Source of the DNA: UBA7803 sp040219935
Lineage (GTDB): Bacteria > Pseudomonadota > Gammaproteobacteria > Pseudomonadales > Azotimanducaceae
Reading direction: 5' to 3'
Assembly: GCA_040219935.1 (NCBI GenBank)
Contig: JAVJUA010000011.1
Span: 124,001 to 188,000, forward strand
Length of the DNA stretch: 64,000 nucleotides
Positions 51,802 to 60,760 of this stretch are shown in pieces. The translations under genes were made by a program, and so were the position numbers. The notes beneath the pieces were generated by a model. The model had not been told where the DNA came from. It was given only the letters and a program-made list of their open reading frames with translations, and made no database searches. Each line of letters opens with the position of its first letter. Positions within the stretch are counted from its first letter, which is position 1.

Positions 51802-53493
51802 ATGACCAGCATCTTCACGTTCATCGGCGGCATCGGCCTGTTTCTGCTGGGCATGCGGCTCATGACGGACGGCCTGCGATCGGCCGCCGGACAGACGCTG
51901 CGCGACATTCTCGGCGCCGCCACCCGCAGTCCGGGGCGCGGCCTTGCTTCCGGCGTGCTGATCACGGCCATGGTGCAGTCATCGAGCGCGGTGATCTTCG
52001 CCACCGTGGGCTTCGTGAACGCCGGGCTGCTGACCCTGCAGCAGGCGGTCGGCGTCATCTACGGCAGCAACGTGGGCACCACCCTCACCTCCTGGATCGT
52101 GGCGGTGGTGGGCTTCAACGTCGACCTGCGAGCCACGGCGCTTCCTGCCATCGGCATCGGCATGGCGCTCTGGGTGGCCCTGGGCTCCCGCCGCTCGGCC
52201 GCGTTGGGCCAGGCCATCGCCGGCTTCGGGCTGTTCTTTCTCGGCATCGATCTGCTGCGTGACGCCTTCGCCGGCATGGGCGACGCCGCAGCGCTGGAAG
52301 CGTGGGCCGGTCAGGGCATCGCCAGCCTGGCGCTGTTCACCCTGATCGGCATGGTGCTGACGGTGCTGATGCAGTCGTCGAGCGCGGCTCTGGCGGTGAC
52401 GCTGACGGCGGCCGCCGGCGGCCTGATTCCCCTGAATGCGGCGGCCGCCATGGTGATCGGCGCCAACGTCGGCACCACCTCCACGGCGCTGTTCGCCAGC
52501 ATCGGCGCCACCGCCGCCGCCCGGCGGGCCGCCAGCGCGCACGTGGCGTTCAACGTCGTGACCGGCACCATGGCCCTGCTGCTGCTGCCGACCCTGCTGT
52601 GGCTGGTGAGCGCCACCGCAGACCTGCTGGGGCTCGCCCCTGAGGTGCCGGTGCTGCTGGCCATCTTCCACACCCTCACCAACCTGCTGGGCGTCGTGGT
52701 GATGTGGCCTCTCACCGGCCTGCTCGTCGCGCAGCTCGAGCGTCGCTTTCGCTCCCGGGAAGAGGACGAGAGCCGGCCGCAGCATCTCGACCGCACGGTT
52801 CAGGCGACGCCCGTGCTCGCCCTCGGCGCGTTGCTTCAGGAGCTGCACCGAATGAATGCCATCGCCGCGCGCCTCGCGGCGTCGGCCGTCAGCGCGGCGC
52901 CGGACGGCACCGACGAGCTGGCGGCCGGCCGGCGCACCATCGACCACCTGAGCCTGTCGGTGGGCGAGTTCGCGAGCGGCATTCCGCGCCAGGAGCAGGA
53001 CACGCTGCTCGCCAACGTGCTGCCCGATACCCTGCGCGTGTCGCAGTACCTGGCCAACGTCGCCGAGCACGCGGAGAGCATGGCGCAGACACGTTCGCGG
53101 CTGAAGCCGCTCACCGGCGAGCTGGCGGAGGCGCAGAACCGACTGCTCGCGGCCGCTGCCGAGATCATCGCCGCGGGCGCCGTCGACGCCGAAGCCTGGA
53201 GCGCGCAGCATCTCACCGACCTGCGGGCGCAGTTCGAGGCCGACTACCAGGCGTTCAAACGGGAGCTGCTTCGCGCCGGCACCGAGCGGGCCCTCAGCCC
53301 GCAGCAGATGGCCATCGCTCTGGAGTACAACAGCGATCTGCACCGGGTGGTGGATCAGGCGGTGAAGGCGGCCACCTTCCTCGGCCGAATCACGGTGGAG
53401 ACCAGGCAACCGGCGGCGCCGGCCGCGCCGGACGCCACGGCAGCGCCCGCGCCGGGAGACTCCGCCAACCCCCTGGCGGAGACGCCGCCATGA
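51802..53493 (+). CDS. Na/Pi cotransporter family protein
   Basis: 563 residues. The NptA-type membrane core (about 1-310) has two inverted QSSSA repeats (MVQSSSAVIFA and LMQSSSAALAV) and the GSNVGTTLTSW / GANVGTTSTALF motifs. The C-terminal about 220 residues form a PhoU-like helical, cytoplasmic domain (LRVSQYLANVAEHAESMAQT). Sodium-dependent phosphate transport or phosphate-linked regulation is the family role. ATG at 51802; no strong ribosome-binding site. The stop overlaps the next start by 4 bp (ATGA), coupling it to an exported isoaspartyl methyltransferase. Confidence 0.92.
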   Translation: MTSIFTFIGGIGLFLLGMRLMTDGLRSAAGQTLRDILGAATRSPGRGLASGVLITAMVQSSSAVIFATVGFVNAGLLTLQQAVGVIYGSNVGTTLTSWIVAVVGFNVDLRATALPAIGIGMALWVALGSRRSAALGQAIAGFGLFFLGIDLLRDAFAGMGDAAALEAWAGQGIASLALFTLIGMVLTVLMQSSSAALAVTLTAAAGGLIPLNAAAAMVIGANVGTTSTALFASIGATAAARRAASAHVAFNVVTGTMALLLLPTLLWLVSATADLLGLAPEVPVLLAIFHTLTNLLGVVVMWPLTGLLVAQLERRFRSREEDESRPQHLDRTVQATPVLALGALLQELHRMNAIAARLAASAVSAAPDGTDELAAGRRTIDHLSLSVGEFASGIPRQEQDTLLANVLPDTLRVSQYLANVAEHAESMAQTRSRLKPLTGELAEAQNRLLAAAAEIIAAGAVDAEAWSAQHLTDLRAQFEADYQAFKRELLRAGTERALSPQQMAIALEYNSDLHRVVDQAVKAATFLGRITVETRQPAAPAAPDATAAPAPGDSANPLAETPP

Positions 53494-54260
53494 GCCAGCC
53501 CCTTCGCGGCCATCGCACGCCGGCGTGGATCGCCGGCGCCGTCCTGGCCGGCACCCTGATCGCGACGCCGGCCGCCGGAGCCGAAGCCGATGCCACCGCA
53601 GAGCCCCGCGCGGCGCTGGTTCGCGAGATCGAAGCGGAGGTGGCCTACCTGGCGCCCCAGCTCGGCTTCGACCGCCTGCAGCCCGCCGTGGTCGACGCAG
53701 TGCGCCGCACGCCGCGGCACGAGTTCGTGCCCGAGGCGTTGCAGGCGCACGCCTATGAGAACCGGCCGCTGCCCATCGGCTCGGGCCAGACCATCTCCCA
53801 GCCGCTGATCGTGGCGCTGATGACGCACCTGCTGGACGTGCAGGCGGGCGCCACGGTCTACGAGCTGGGCACCGGCTCCGGCTATCAGGCTGCGGTGCTG
53901 GCGGAGATGGGCGTGAACGTGTACTCGGTGGAGATCGTCGAGCCGCTGGCGGAGCGTGCCCGGCAGACCCTGGCCGCGCTGGGTTATGCGCGCGCCCACG
54001 TTCGCGCCGGCGATGGCTACCTGGGCTGGCCGGATGCGGCCCCGTTCGATGCCGTGATCATCACCGCCGCCCTGGAGCACGTGCCGGCGCCGCTGACGGA
54101 GCAGCTCCGGCCCGGCGGGCGCCTGGTGATGCCCATCGGCCAGCGGTCCGGCGCCCAGCAGCTGGCCGTGTTCATCAAGGCGCCGGACGGCACCCTGCAG
54201 CGGCGCGACGTGCTGACCGTGATGTTCGTGCCGGTGACCGGGCCCAGCGTCGACCGGTAG
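53490..54260 (+). CDS. pcm: Exported protein-L-isoaspartate O-methyltransferase
   Basis: 256 residues. A signal peptide (about 1-31, AGAVLAGTLIATPAAGA) precedes a PIMT domain: VVDAVRRTPRHEFVPEA, LPIGSGQTISQPLIVALMT, and the SAM site VYELGTGSGYQAAVLAEMG, followed by RLVMPIG. PIMT repairs isoaspartyl residues by methylation; an exported form would act on periplasmic proteins, though SAM supply there is an open question. It starts at the ATG overlapping the Na/Pi gene stop. It ends 15 bp from the convergent P450 gene. Confidence 0.88.
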   Translation: MSQPLRGHRTPAWIAGAVLAGTLIATPAAGAEADATAEPRAALVREIEAEVAYLAPQLGFDRLQPAVVDAVRRTPRHEFVPEALQAHAYENRPLPIGSGQTISQPLIVALMTHLLDVQAGATVYELGTGSGYQAAVLAEMGVNVYSVEIVEPLAERARQTLAALGYARAHVRAGDGYLGWPDAAPFDAVIITAALEHVPAPLTEQLRPGGRLVMPIGQRSGAQQLAVFIKAPDGTLQRRDVLTVMFVPVTGPSVDR

Positions 54261-54275
54261 CCGGCCGGTGCAGGA

Positions 54276-55541
54276 TCAGACGCGATCCGGAAGGCGCACC
54301 ATCAGCCGTGAGTAGCCCTTGATGAACGGCGACGCTACCCGCTCCGGTTCGTCAACCACCTGAATGCGCGAGAAGCGCTTGAGGATCTCCTCCCACGCGA
54401 CGCGTAGCTGCATCTCCGCCAGGCGGTTGCCCACGCAGCGATGGATGCCGAATCCGAACGACAGGTGCTGGCGGGCGTTGGCCCGGTCGATCACGTAGTC
54501 GTCGGCGTTCTCGAACACGGCTTCGTCGCGATTGCCGGAGACGTACCACATGACGACCTTGTCGCCCTCGCGGATGCGCTTGCCACCGATCTCGACGTCA
54601 CGGGTGGCCGTGCGCCGCATGTGGGCCAGCGGCGTCTGCCAGCGGATCGTCTCCGACACCATGGACGGAATCAGCTTCGGATTGACGATCAGTCGGTCGT
54701 ACTGGTCCGGATACCGGTTCAGCGCGTAGACGCTGCCGGAGAGGCTGTTGCGGGTGGTGTCGTTACCACCGACGATGAGCAGCACGATGTTGCCAAGGAA
54801 CTCTACCGGGTCCATGTTTCGGGTGGCTTCGCCGTGGGCCAGCATGGAGATCAGGTCTCCCGCCGGCGGCGCGTTCACCCGCGCATTCCACAGCTCGGTA
54901 AACGCGGCCAGGCACTCCATCAGCACGGCCTGCTTTGCCACCGGGGACTCCACCAGGTTGCCGGGGGCGGGAATGGTGGTGGCGACGTCGGACCAGTAGG
55001 TGAGGTCGCGGCGCCTGTCGAAGGGGTAGTCGAACAGCGTCGCCAGCATCTGTCCGGTCAGCTCGATGGAGACCCGATCGACCCAGTCGAAGGTCTCGCC
55101 GATGGGCAGGGCGTCGAGAATGCGGCCGACCCGCTCCCGGATCAGCGGCTCCATCATCGCCAGGTTGCTGGGTCCGACGATGGGGGCGACGGTCTTGCGC
55201 TGCACGTCGTGTTTGGGCGGGTCCATGGCAATGAACATCGGCAGCTCGACGTCGTCCTGCTGGTCGAGGATGGTGATGCCGCCACGGCGGGACTCGGAGG
55301 AGAACGACACGTGGTCGGTGTCCACCGTCTTGATGTCCTGGAAACGGGTCACCGACCAGTACGGCCCGAACGGGCTGTCGGCGCACCAGTGCACCGGATC
55401 TTCTCGGCGCAGGCGCTCGAAGTAGGGCCAGTGGCTGTCGGTGCGCCACAGCTCGACGTCGCTGACGTCGAAGGCGTCGAGCGGCAGCGTCCGGGCCCGC
55501 TGCGCGTGGTCGTGGATGGTCGCCGGCTGCGTCATGTCCAT
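54276..55541 (-). CDS. Cytochrome P450, CYP153-like
   Basis: 421 residues. The heme-binding loop is FGFGIHRCVGNRLAEMQ, the I-helix oxygen motif is GGNDTTRNS, and ExxR is in SETIRWQ. Strings such as THxPYFERLRREDPVHxC in the N-terminus, MRRTATRDVEIGGKRIREGD and VVMWYVSGNRDEAVFENADD match CYP153 alkane or fatty acid terminal hydroxylases, as I recall them. CYP153 needs a ferredoxin and a ferredoxin reductase; neither gene is in this window. It starts at ATG 55541 with GGGAGG just before. It is the third gene of a leftward operon with TonB receptor and DUF3604 genes. Confidence 0.93.
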   Translation of the reverse strand: MDMTQPATIHDHAQRARTLPLDAFDVSDVELWRTDSHWPYFERLRREDPVHWCADSPFGPYWSVTRFQDIKTVDTDHVSFSSESRRGGITILDQQDDVELPMFIAMDPPKHDVQRKTVAPIVGPSNLAMMEPLIRERVGRILDALPIGETFDWVDRVSIELTGQMLATLFDYPFDRRRDLTYWSDVATTIPAPGNLVESPVAKQAVLMECLAAFTELWNARVNAPPAGDLISMLAHGEATRNMDPVEFLGNIVLLIVGGNDTTRNSLSGSVYALNRYPDQYDRLIVNPKLIPSMVSETIRWQTPLAHMRRTATRDVEIGGKRIREGDKVVMWYVSGNRDEAVFENADDYVIDRANARQHLSFGFGIHRCVGNRLAEMQLRVAWEEILKRFSRIQVVDEPERVASPFIKGYSRLMVRLPDRV

Positions 55542-55561
55542 GCCTCCCCTGTCCCGTCCGC

Positions 55562-57466
55562 TCACGCGGAGCCGGGCACGTACCAGATTGGAGAAGACCA
55601 CGCCCGCTCCTGGATGGTGGCCGGCAGGCCGTCGCGCGGCGGCACGCCGGTACGCAACGCGTCCCAGGTCGACCATCGGCAGGTGGGGTTCTCCAGCACC
55701 CGCACGTAGTAGTACGCCCGCTGGCCGGCGTCGAACTCCGGATCGCGCCAGACAGTCTCGAGCTCAGCCGCACCCACACCGTCGCTGATGCTGCAGTCGG
55801 AGAGATCGACGCCGGCACCGTTGTCGGGGCAGCGGCCGGTGGCCGGATTCACCGTCAGGCCGTCTGAGCAGGCGACGTCGAACACGCGCTCGCGGGTAGC
55901 ACCGTCTTCCACCCAACCCTTGACGATCTGCAGCCGCTGCAGCGCCGCCGACGCCGGGTCGCGCACGGCCCAGACGAAGAATTCGGGCGCCGCGTCACCG
56001 CGGCCGGCCAGGTCTGCGCCCATGGGCACGGCGCCGGCGTAGAAGCGACGGATCCGGTCCGGCTGCTGGCCGCTCGCGGCGAGATCGTAACCGGCGAACA
56101 GACGCACCCGGATGCGCGGCCCCGAGGTGGCGAAGGTCTCCTTGCGCTGAAACGCCGCGTACAGGCTTTCGCGCGTGTTCTCCTCTGCCCAGACGCCCGC
56201 CAGACCGGAAGCGCCCCAGTTGGAGAAGTCGGCCACCGCCGGATCGGCGTAGACGTTGCCCTTGGCGTCCGGCTCGGGCAGCGGCACCGAGCCTCGCTGC
56301 GCCGGCGTGGCGTCGACGATGCCCACCTTGCTCCAGTAGTTGGATTCGTCGAAGGAGCCCGCACCCACGTGGGTGTCGGACGAACCGATCATGCCGAAGC
56401 GGAACGGGTTGAAGCCCTCGGTCTGCTCCATGACCAGGCCGCGGGTCAGGGCGTCCCGCACGTAGCTGCCCTCGGCCCTGCTCGGGTCCACCGTGGCGAT
56501 CTTGACCTCCATGAGTTCGAACCCGGCCCACTCGTCGTTGGGCGACAGCAGCGGGTGGGTCTCCGACGTGCCCTTCACCTGGGTCACTTCCACCAGCGGC
56601 TCGTTGCGCATGCGCTGCTCGGCGTAGCCGGCATCCATCGCCGAGCCATCCATGCGGGTGGGCGAGAACATGAGCCCGTCGGAGCCGTTCGAGTTGTGCG
56701 GAATCGCCAGCGCGTCGATGCCGCGCCGGCGCAGGCCGTCCATCCAGTCCCAGAGGTCCTCCGGGTTCCGCGAATCGAGCGCCGTGAACGGCAGCTCCGG
56801 CGCGGCGCCGCGGAACACCACGTTGCGGTGCAGGTTCTCGTTCGCCGCTCCCGATGCGGTGTACTCGTAGGCCACGAACGTCGTAAAGCGCCCCGGATCG
56901 TTGTGGCGTTCGGCCGCGTCCATGGTTTCCTGCCACGCCGAACGGACGATGTCGAGGTCCAGAAGGTCGTCCCCTTCGGTGTGCCGGCCGTGGATGTAGG
57001 GCCGGATACCCTGAAACGCGGCAATGCGCTCTGCCGGCGTCCTGGCTGCACGGATGGCGACCGCCAGCGGGTGCTCGGCCACCCGCGAGTCCGCCCGGTC
57101 CATCTGCGGCACCATGCCCATGTACATGCCGTGGTCGGTGACGCCCAGGAAGTCGAGCGGCTCGTCGAGCTGCATCTGGAACCCGGCCGGATGCGCCAAG
57201 GGCTCGCCCTTCGCATAGAGATACGCCGAATCGGGCGTCGAGCGCGTGCCGAAGATGTAGGCATCGAACGACAGCATGGTGTGCACGTGCAGATCGCCGA
57301 AGAAGGCAGTGCGCTCCGCATTCCCAGCAGCGACCGCCGTTGCCGCAGCGGTCGCTGCCGCCCCGGCCGCCGCCGGTGCTCCGGCGTCGGCCCGCTCCTG
57401 CGGGCCGCTCTCGACACCACAGCCGCCGGCAAGCAGCGTAAGACCCAGTATCCAACCTGCTCTCAT
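55562..57466 (-). CDS. DUF3604 lipoprotein
   Basis: 634 residues. The N-terminus ends LTLLAGGCGVES, a lipobox (LAGGC), so it is a lipoprotein. The domain begins TAFFGDLHVHTMLSFDAYIF, followed by LDFLGVTDHGMYMGMVPQMD, a PHP/metal-hydrolase-like pattern of the DUF3604 family. HNSNGSDGLMFSPTRMDG and GMIGSSDTHVGAGS also carry histidines likely to bind metal. Its reaction is unknown. It is 28 bp after the TonB receptor gene and 20 bp before the P450 gene, so it is probably in the same operon. Confidence 0.9.
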   Translation of the reverse strand: MRAGWILGLTLLAGGCGVESGPQERADAGAPAAAGAAATAAATAVAAGNAERTAFFGDLHVHTMLSFDAYIFGTRSTPDSAYLYAKGEPLAHPAGFQMQLDEPLDFLGVTDHGMYMGMVPQMDRADSRVAEHPLAVAIRAARTPAERIAAFQGIRPYIHGRHTEGDDLLDLDIVRSAWQETMDAAERHNDPGRFTTFVAYEYTASGAANENLHRNVVFRGAAPELPFTALDSRNPEDLWDWMDGLRRRGIDALAIPHNSNGSDGLMFSPTRMDGSAMDAGYAEQRMRNEPLVEVTQVKGTSETHPLLSPNDEWAGFELMEVKIATVDPSRAEGSYVRDALTRGLVMEQTEGFNPFRFGMIGSSDTHVGAGSFDESNYWSKVGIVDATPAQRGSVPLPEPDAKGNVYADPAVADFSNWGASGLAGVWAEENTRESLYAAFQRKETFATSGPRIRVRLFAGYDLAASGQQPDRIRRFYAGAVPMGADLAGRGDAAPEFFVWAVRDPASAALQRLQIVKGWVEDGATRERVFDVACSDGLTVNPATGRCPDNGAGVDLSDCSISDGVGAAELETVWRDPEFDAGQRAYYYVRVLENPTCRWSTWDALRTGVPPRDGLPATIQERAWSSPIWYVPGSA

Positions 57467-57494
57467 GTCTCCTCCCGGCTGGTTCGTTCCGGCC

Positions 57495-59942
57495 TCAGAA
57501 CTGATACCGCAGCGTCGCCCCGTAGGTACGCGGCGGCATCAGGTAGTAGGTGCGGCTGCGTCCCAGCGTCGGCGCGTCCGAGGCGATGGTGACCACGGTC
57601 TCGTCCTTCAGGTTGTTGGCCCAGGCCACCGCCTCCCAGCGCTCGGCCCGCAGGCCCACGCGCAGGTTGAACAGCTCGTAGCGCTCCTCGGAGAAGTCGC
57701 CCAGCTTCGAGCTGACGCTGGTGTGATCCGTGTAGGAGTACTCCGGGCGCACGTAGAAGGCGCCCAGCGCGGTGGGCCGTTCGTAGCTCAGGATGACGCT
57801 GTGGCGCCACTCCGGGCTGTCCCAGGGCGTCTCGCCGGTGAAGTCGCACAGACCCGCCCGGGCACCCGGTATCTGCCGCGGGTCGCCGGCCTCGCACTGC
57901 GCCACCTCGAACTCCTCGAACTCGGCGTCGAGGTAGCTGGTGGACGCCATCAGGGTCAGCGATTCATTCAACAGCACGGTGGCATCGAGGTCGATGCCGC
58001 GCACCGACTTCTCGCCGGCGTTGTTCACCAGGAAGCTGCCGCTGTTGCCATCGAAGGAGATGGCCTGCCAGTCCTTCAGCCGGGTGTCGTAGCCGGCGAC
58101 GTTGAGCTGGGCGCGGCCGTCCCAAAGCGTCGCCTTCATGCCCAGCTCGAACATGATCGCCTCCTCGGGGTCGTAGGCGACGTTGCTGTTCAGACCGCTG
58201 CCGGGCGCGCCGTTGAAGCCGCCGCTCTTGAAGCCGTTGGCGCCGATGGCGTAGACCATGAGGTCGTCGGTCAGATGCCCCTTGACGCTGACCATGCCCG
58301 ACCAGTTGGACTCTGACAGGTCATACTGATCGGCCTGGGCCACCGCGAACAGCCGGATCACCGCACCGCCCACCGAAGCGGGGTTGTTGACGTTGCCGAA
58401 GAAGGTGTTGAGTTCGGCCTCCTTCTCCTCGTCGTTGTAGCGCAGGCCCAGGGTCAGACTCCACACCGGGCTGAAGTTGATCACCGCCTGACCGAACGCC
58501 GACCAGGCCTCGGTCTGCCAGTTGTGGTCACGACCGTAGAAGTCGCCCGGCGTCGCCTGCGACCGCACCAGGCCGGCGTAGACGGCCTCATTACCCATGG
58601 CGAGCGGGCCGCCCAGCCCCAGGACAGGGTTGCTGAGCAGCGCGATGCCGCCCCAGGCCGGCGCCGTTTCGCCGAGCACGGCGAACGGCCGACCGAGGCC
58701 GCGGTCGAGGTCGTTCTCGTAGTAATAAAGGCCCGCCTGCCAATCGACGAACTGCCCGCCCGGCGACTCGAGCCGCAGCTCCTGGGTGATGGTCTCGCCC
58801 TCGTGATAGTCGTTCACCTGGCAGATGGAGCCGGGCGCGCGCTCGCAGTCCTGCAGGTTCTGCCACTCGTAGGTGTCGTACGAGGTGATCGAGTGCAGCG
58901 TCAGCTCGCCGATGTCGAAGGTCATCAGCAGCGCAACGGAATCGGAGTCCTGCTCGAAGTTGTCGAGACGATCGTAGGCGACCCGGTAGTCGCGGCCGTC
59001 GCTCACCCGGCCCGTGGTAATGGGGGTGACGTCGGGCACCGACGCCGCCAGGGTCGGCAGCAGCGCGCCGAGCGCGCCGGTACCGTTGGCTACGTCCTGC
59101 ACGCTGGCCCAGGGCACACCGCTCGACAGCACGTCGTGGGCGACGTCGGGCGCGCAGCAGTCCTGGTCGCGCTCGACGTGGGCGTAGATCAGCCTGGCGC
59201 TCACGGCGTCGTTCACGTCCCACTCGAGCTGGCCGCGCACGATCACGTCGTCGACGCTCTGCAGGTCTTCGTCGATGAGCGTGTTCTTGATCCAGCCGTC
59301 ACGCTGATGCACACGTCCGGCGATCCGATAGCGCAGGCTGTCGGTGATCGGACCGCTGAGCGACAGGCTCAGATTGCGGTCGTCGAAGTTGCCGATCTGC
59401 CCCTCGATCTCGCCCTCGAAGGTGTCCGTGGGCCGTCTGGTCACCACGTTCAGCACCCCGGCGTTGGTGTTGCGGCCGTAGAGCGTGCCCTGCGGCCCAT
59501 ACAGCACCTCGATGCGCTCGACATCCAGCAGGTCGGCAAGGCCGAGGCCGGAACGCGACTGATACACGCCGTCGATGAACACGCCCACGGATGGCTCGAG
59601 GCTCGGCTCGTTGCCGCCGGTGCCGAGGCTGCGCAGGCGCACGTTGGTGGTGAACGGGTTGACGTTGTAGCTGATCTGCAACGCCGGAATGTACTCGGCG
59701 ATCTGCATGACGTTGGTAACCCCGGAGTCGGCCAGGAACGCCGAATCCAGCGCCCGCACCGTCTGCGGGACGTCGCTCAGCACCTCCGCCCGCTTCGAAG
59801 CCGTGACCACGATCTCCTCGATCGCCAGGCTGCTGGATGCCGCGGCGGAACCGGCCGAAAGCACGCCGGCCATCACCCCGAACATCCAGCATCGACTCGG
59901 CCGCGCGGCACGGGCCGGCTTCCGTGTGAAACCCTTCGACAT
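57495..59942 (-). CDS. TonB-dependent outer-membrane receptor
   Basis: 815 residues. A signal peptide (about 1-36) is followed by the TonB box (EEIVVTASKRAE), a plug domain (VEVLYGPQGTLYGRNTNAGV-type motif, IEVLYGPQGTLYGRN) and a 22-strand barrel ending RTYGATLRYQF. The final Phe is the BAM recognition residue. The ligand is unknown. The start is ATG at 59942 with GGGGAGAGAGAG upstream. An inferred promoter and a Crp/Fnr-type palindrome lie 50-100 bp upstream. DUF3604 and P450 genes follow in the same direction, so uptake and oxidation of one compound, such as a hydrocarbon or lipid, is plausible. Confidence 0.93.
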   Translation of the reverse strand: MSKGFTRKPARAARPSRCWMFGVMAGVLSAGSAAASSSLAIEEIVVTASKRAEVLSDVPQTVRALDSAFLADSGVTNVMQIAEYIPALQISYNVNPFTTNVRLRSLGTGGNEPSLEPSVGVFIDGVYQSRSGLGLADLLDVERIEVLYGPQGTLYGRNTNAGVLNVVTRRPTDTFEGEIEGQIGNFDDRNLSLSLSGPITDSLRYRIAGRVHQRDGWIKNTLIDEDLQSVDDVIVRGQLEWDVNDAVSARLIYAHVERDQDCCAPDVAHDVLSSGVPWASVQDVANGTGALGALLPTLAASVPDVTPITTGRVSDGRDYRVAYDRLDNFEQDSDSVALLMTFDIGELTLHSITSYDTYEWQNLQDCERAPGSICQVNDYHEGETITQELRLESPGGQFVDWQAGLYYYENDLDRGLGRPFAVLGETAPAWGGIALLSNPVLGLGGPLAMGNEAVYAGLVRSQATPGDFYGRDHNWQTEAWSAFGQAVINFSPVWSLTLGLRYNDEEKEAELNTFFGNVNNPASVGGAVIRLFAVAQADQYDLSESNWSGMVSVKGHLTDDLMVYAIGANGFKSGGFNGAPGSGLNSNVAYDPEEAIMFELGMKATLWDGRAQLNVAGYDTRLKDWQAISFDGNSGSFLVNNAGEKSVRGIDLDATVLLNESLTLMASTSYLDAEFEEFEVAQCEAGDPRQIPGARAGLCDFTGETPWDSPEWRHSVILSYERPTALGAFYVRPEYSYTDHTSVSSKLGDFSEERYELFNLRVGLRAERWEAVAWANNLKDETVVTIASDAPTLGRSRTYYLMPPRTYGATLRYQF

Positions 59943-59993
59943 CTCTCTCTCCCCGAAATCGAATGATGGTGGCCGCCAAATGGGCCGGCGCGC

Positions 59994-60038
59994 AGTCTAC
60001 GGGTAGGGTGCCGCAGAGATTGTCGCCTGGGCGACAAT
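59994..60038 (-). promoter_or_regulatory. Putative class II Crp/Fnr-activated promoter of the TonB-receptor operon
   Basis: ATTGTCGCCTGGGCGACAAT at 60019-60038 is a perfect palindrome with 9-bp arms and a 2-bp centre. On the minus strand a -10-like TAGACT lies at 59999-59994, predicting a start near 59987, so the palindrome centre (60028.5) would be about 41.5 bp upstream. That is the usual position for class II activation by Crp/Fnr proteins, and a Crp/Fnr gene ends 11 bp further on. No good -35 is present, which also fits activator dependence. Confidence 0.6.
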
Positions 60039-60048
60039 GTCCGGCGGC

Positions 60049-60744
60049 TCAGGGAGGGGGTTCGGCCAGCGCCAGCCGCAGCAGCGCCTCGGGGTTCCGC
60101 ACGGCCAGGCTGTTGTAGCCCAATGCCACCAGCCCATTGGCAGCCCATGCGCGTAGCTGCCGGTTGACGCTCTGCCGCGACGTGGCGGTCATGCTGGCGA
60201 TATCTTCCTGGGACAGCGCCAGCTCCTGCAGCGGCTGCAATCCGGCCTGGCCGATCCGGAACGTCTGACAGAGCACGAAGGCGATGCGCCGATCGAGCGG
60301 GAAGCCGGCCAGGGCCCGCTGGCTGGCCAGGGTGCGGCGCAGGCGCTCGGCCAGGAAGCGGGCAACAGCCTGCCAGGCGCGCGGATGGCGGTTGAGCACG
60401 GCCATCACGTCGCGACTGCCGACCGTCATCAGCTCGGTCCGACCGCCGGCAATCGCGCTCAGCGATCGGTGACTGGGTGCCACCAGAGACAGCCAGCCGA
60501 AGCTCTCCACCGGCGCCAGCACCGCCTCGATGACGCGGCGGCCTTCGGCCTCGTAGGTGCATATGTAGACGACGCCGCTCAGAACCACCAGCACCGCATC
60601 GGGGGCCTGCCGCTCGTAAAAGACCTCGGCCCCCGATTCGAAGGCCTCGACGCGGCCCACGGTGGCAAAGTCGGACCGGGCAGCCGCGTCCATGTAGGCA
60701 AAGGGCGGCGAGTCCGCCAACAGGTTCTGCAGGCTGCCGGTCAT
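60049..60744 (-). CDS. Crp/Fnr family transcriptional regulator
   Basis: 231 residues. The N-terminal cyclic-nucleotide-binding-like domain is visible (FESGAEVFYERQAPDAVLVV, LSGVVYICTYEAEGRRVIEA), followed by a long dimer helix and a C-terminal winged helix (LALSQEDIASMTATSRQSVN, RQLRAWAANGLVALGYN). The conserved Cys cluster of Fnr is absent, and the full cAMP-binding signature is not seen, so its effector is unknown. It is divergent from nothing: it sits directly upstream of the TonB-receptor operon on the same strand, 16 bp after a VOC gene, and probably regulates the palindrome at 60019. Confidence 0.87.
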   Translation of the reverse strand: MTGSLQNLLADSPPFAYMDAAARSDFATVGRVEAFESGAEVFYERQAPDAVLVVLSGVVYICTYEAEGRRVIEAVLAPVESFGWLSLVAPSHRSLSAIAGGRTELMTVGSRDVMAVLNRHPRAWQAVARFLAERLRRTLASQRALAGFPLDRRIAFVLCQTFRIGQAGLQPLQELALSQEDIASMTATSRQSVNRQLRAWAANGLVALGYNSLAVRNPEALLRLALAEPPP

Positions 60745-60760
60745 GACGTGCGCCCGCCGC

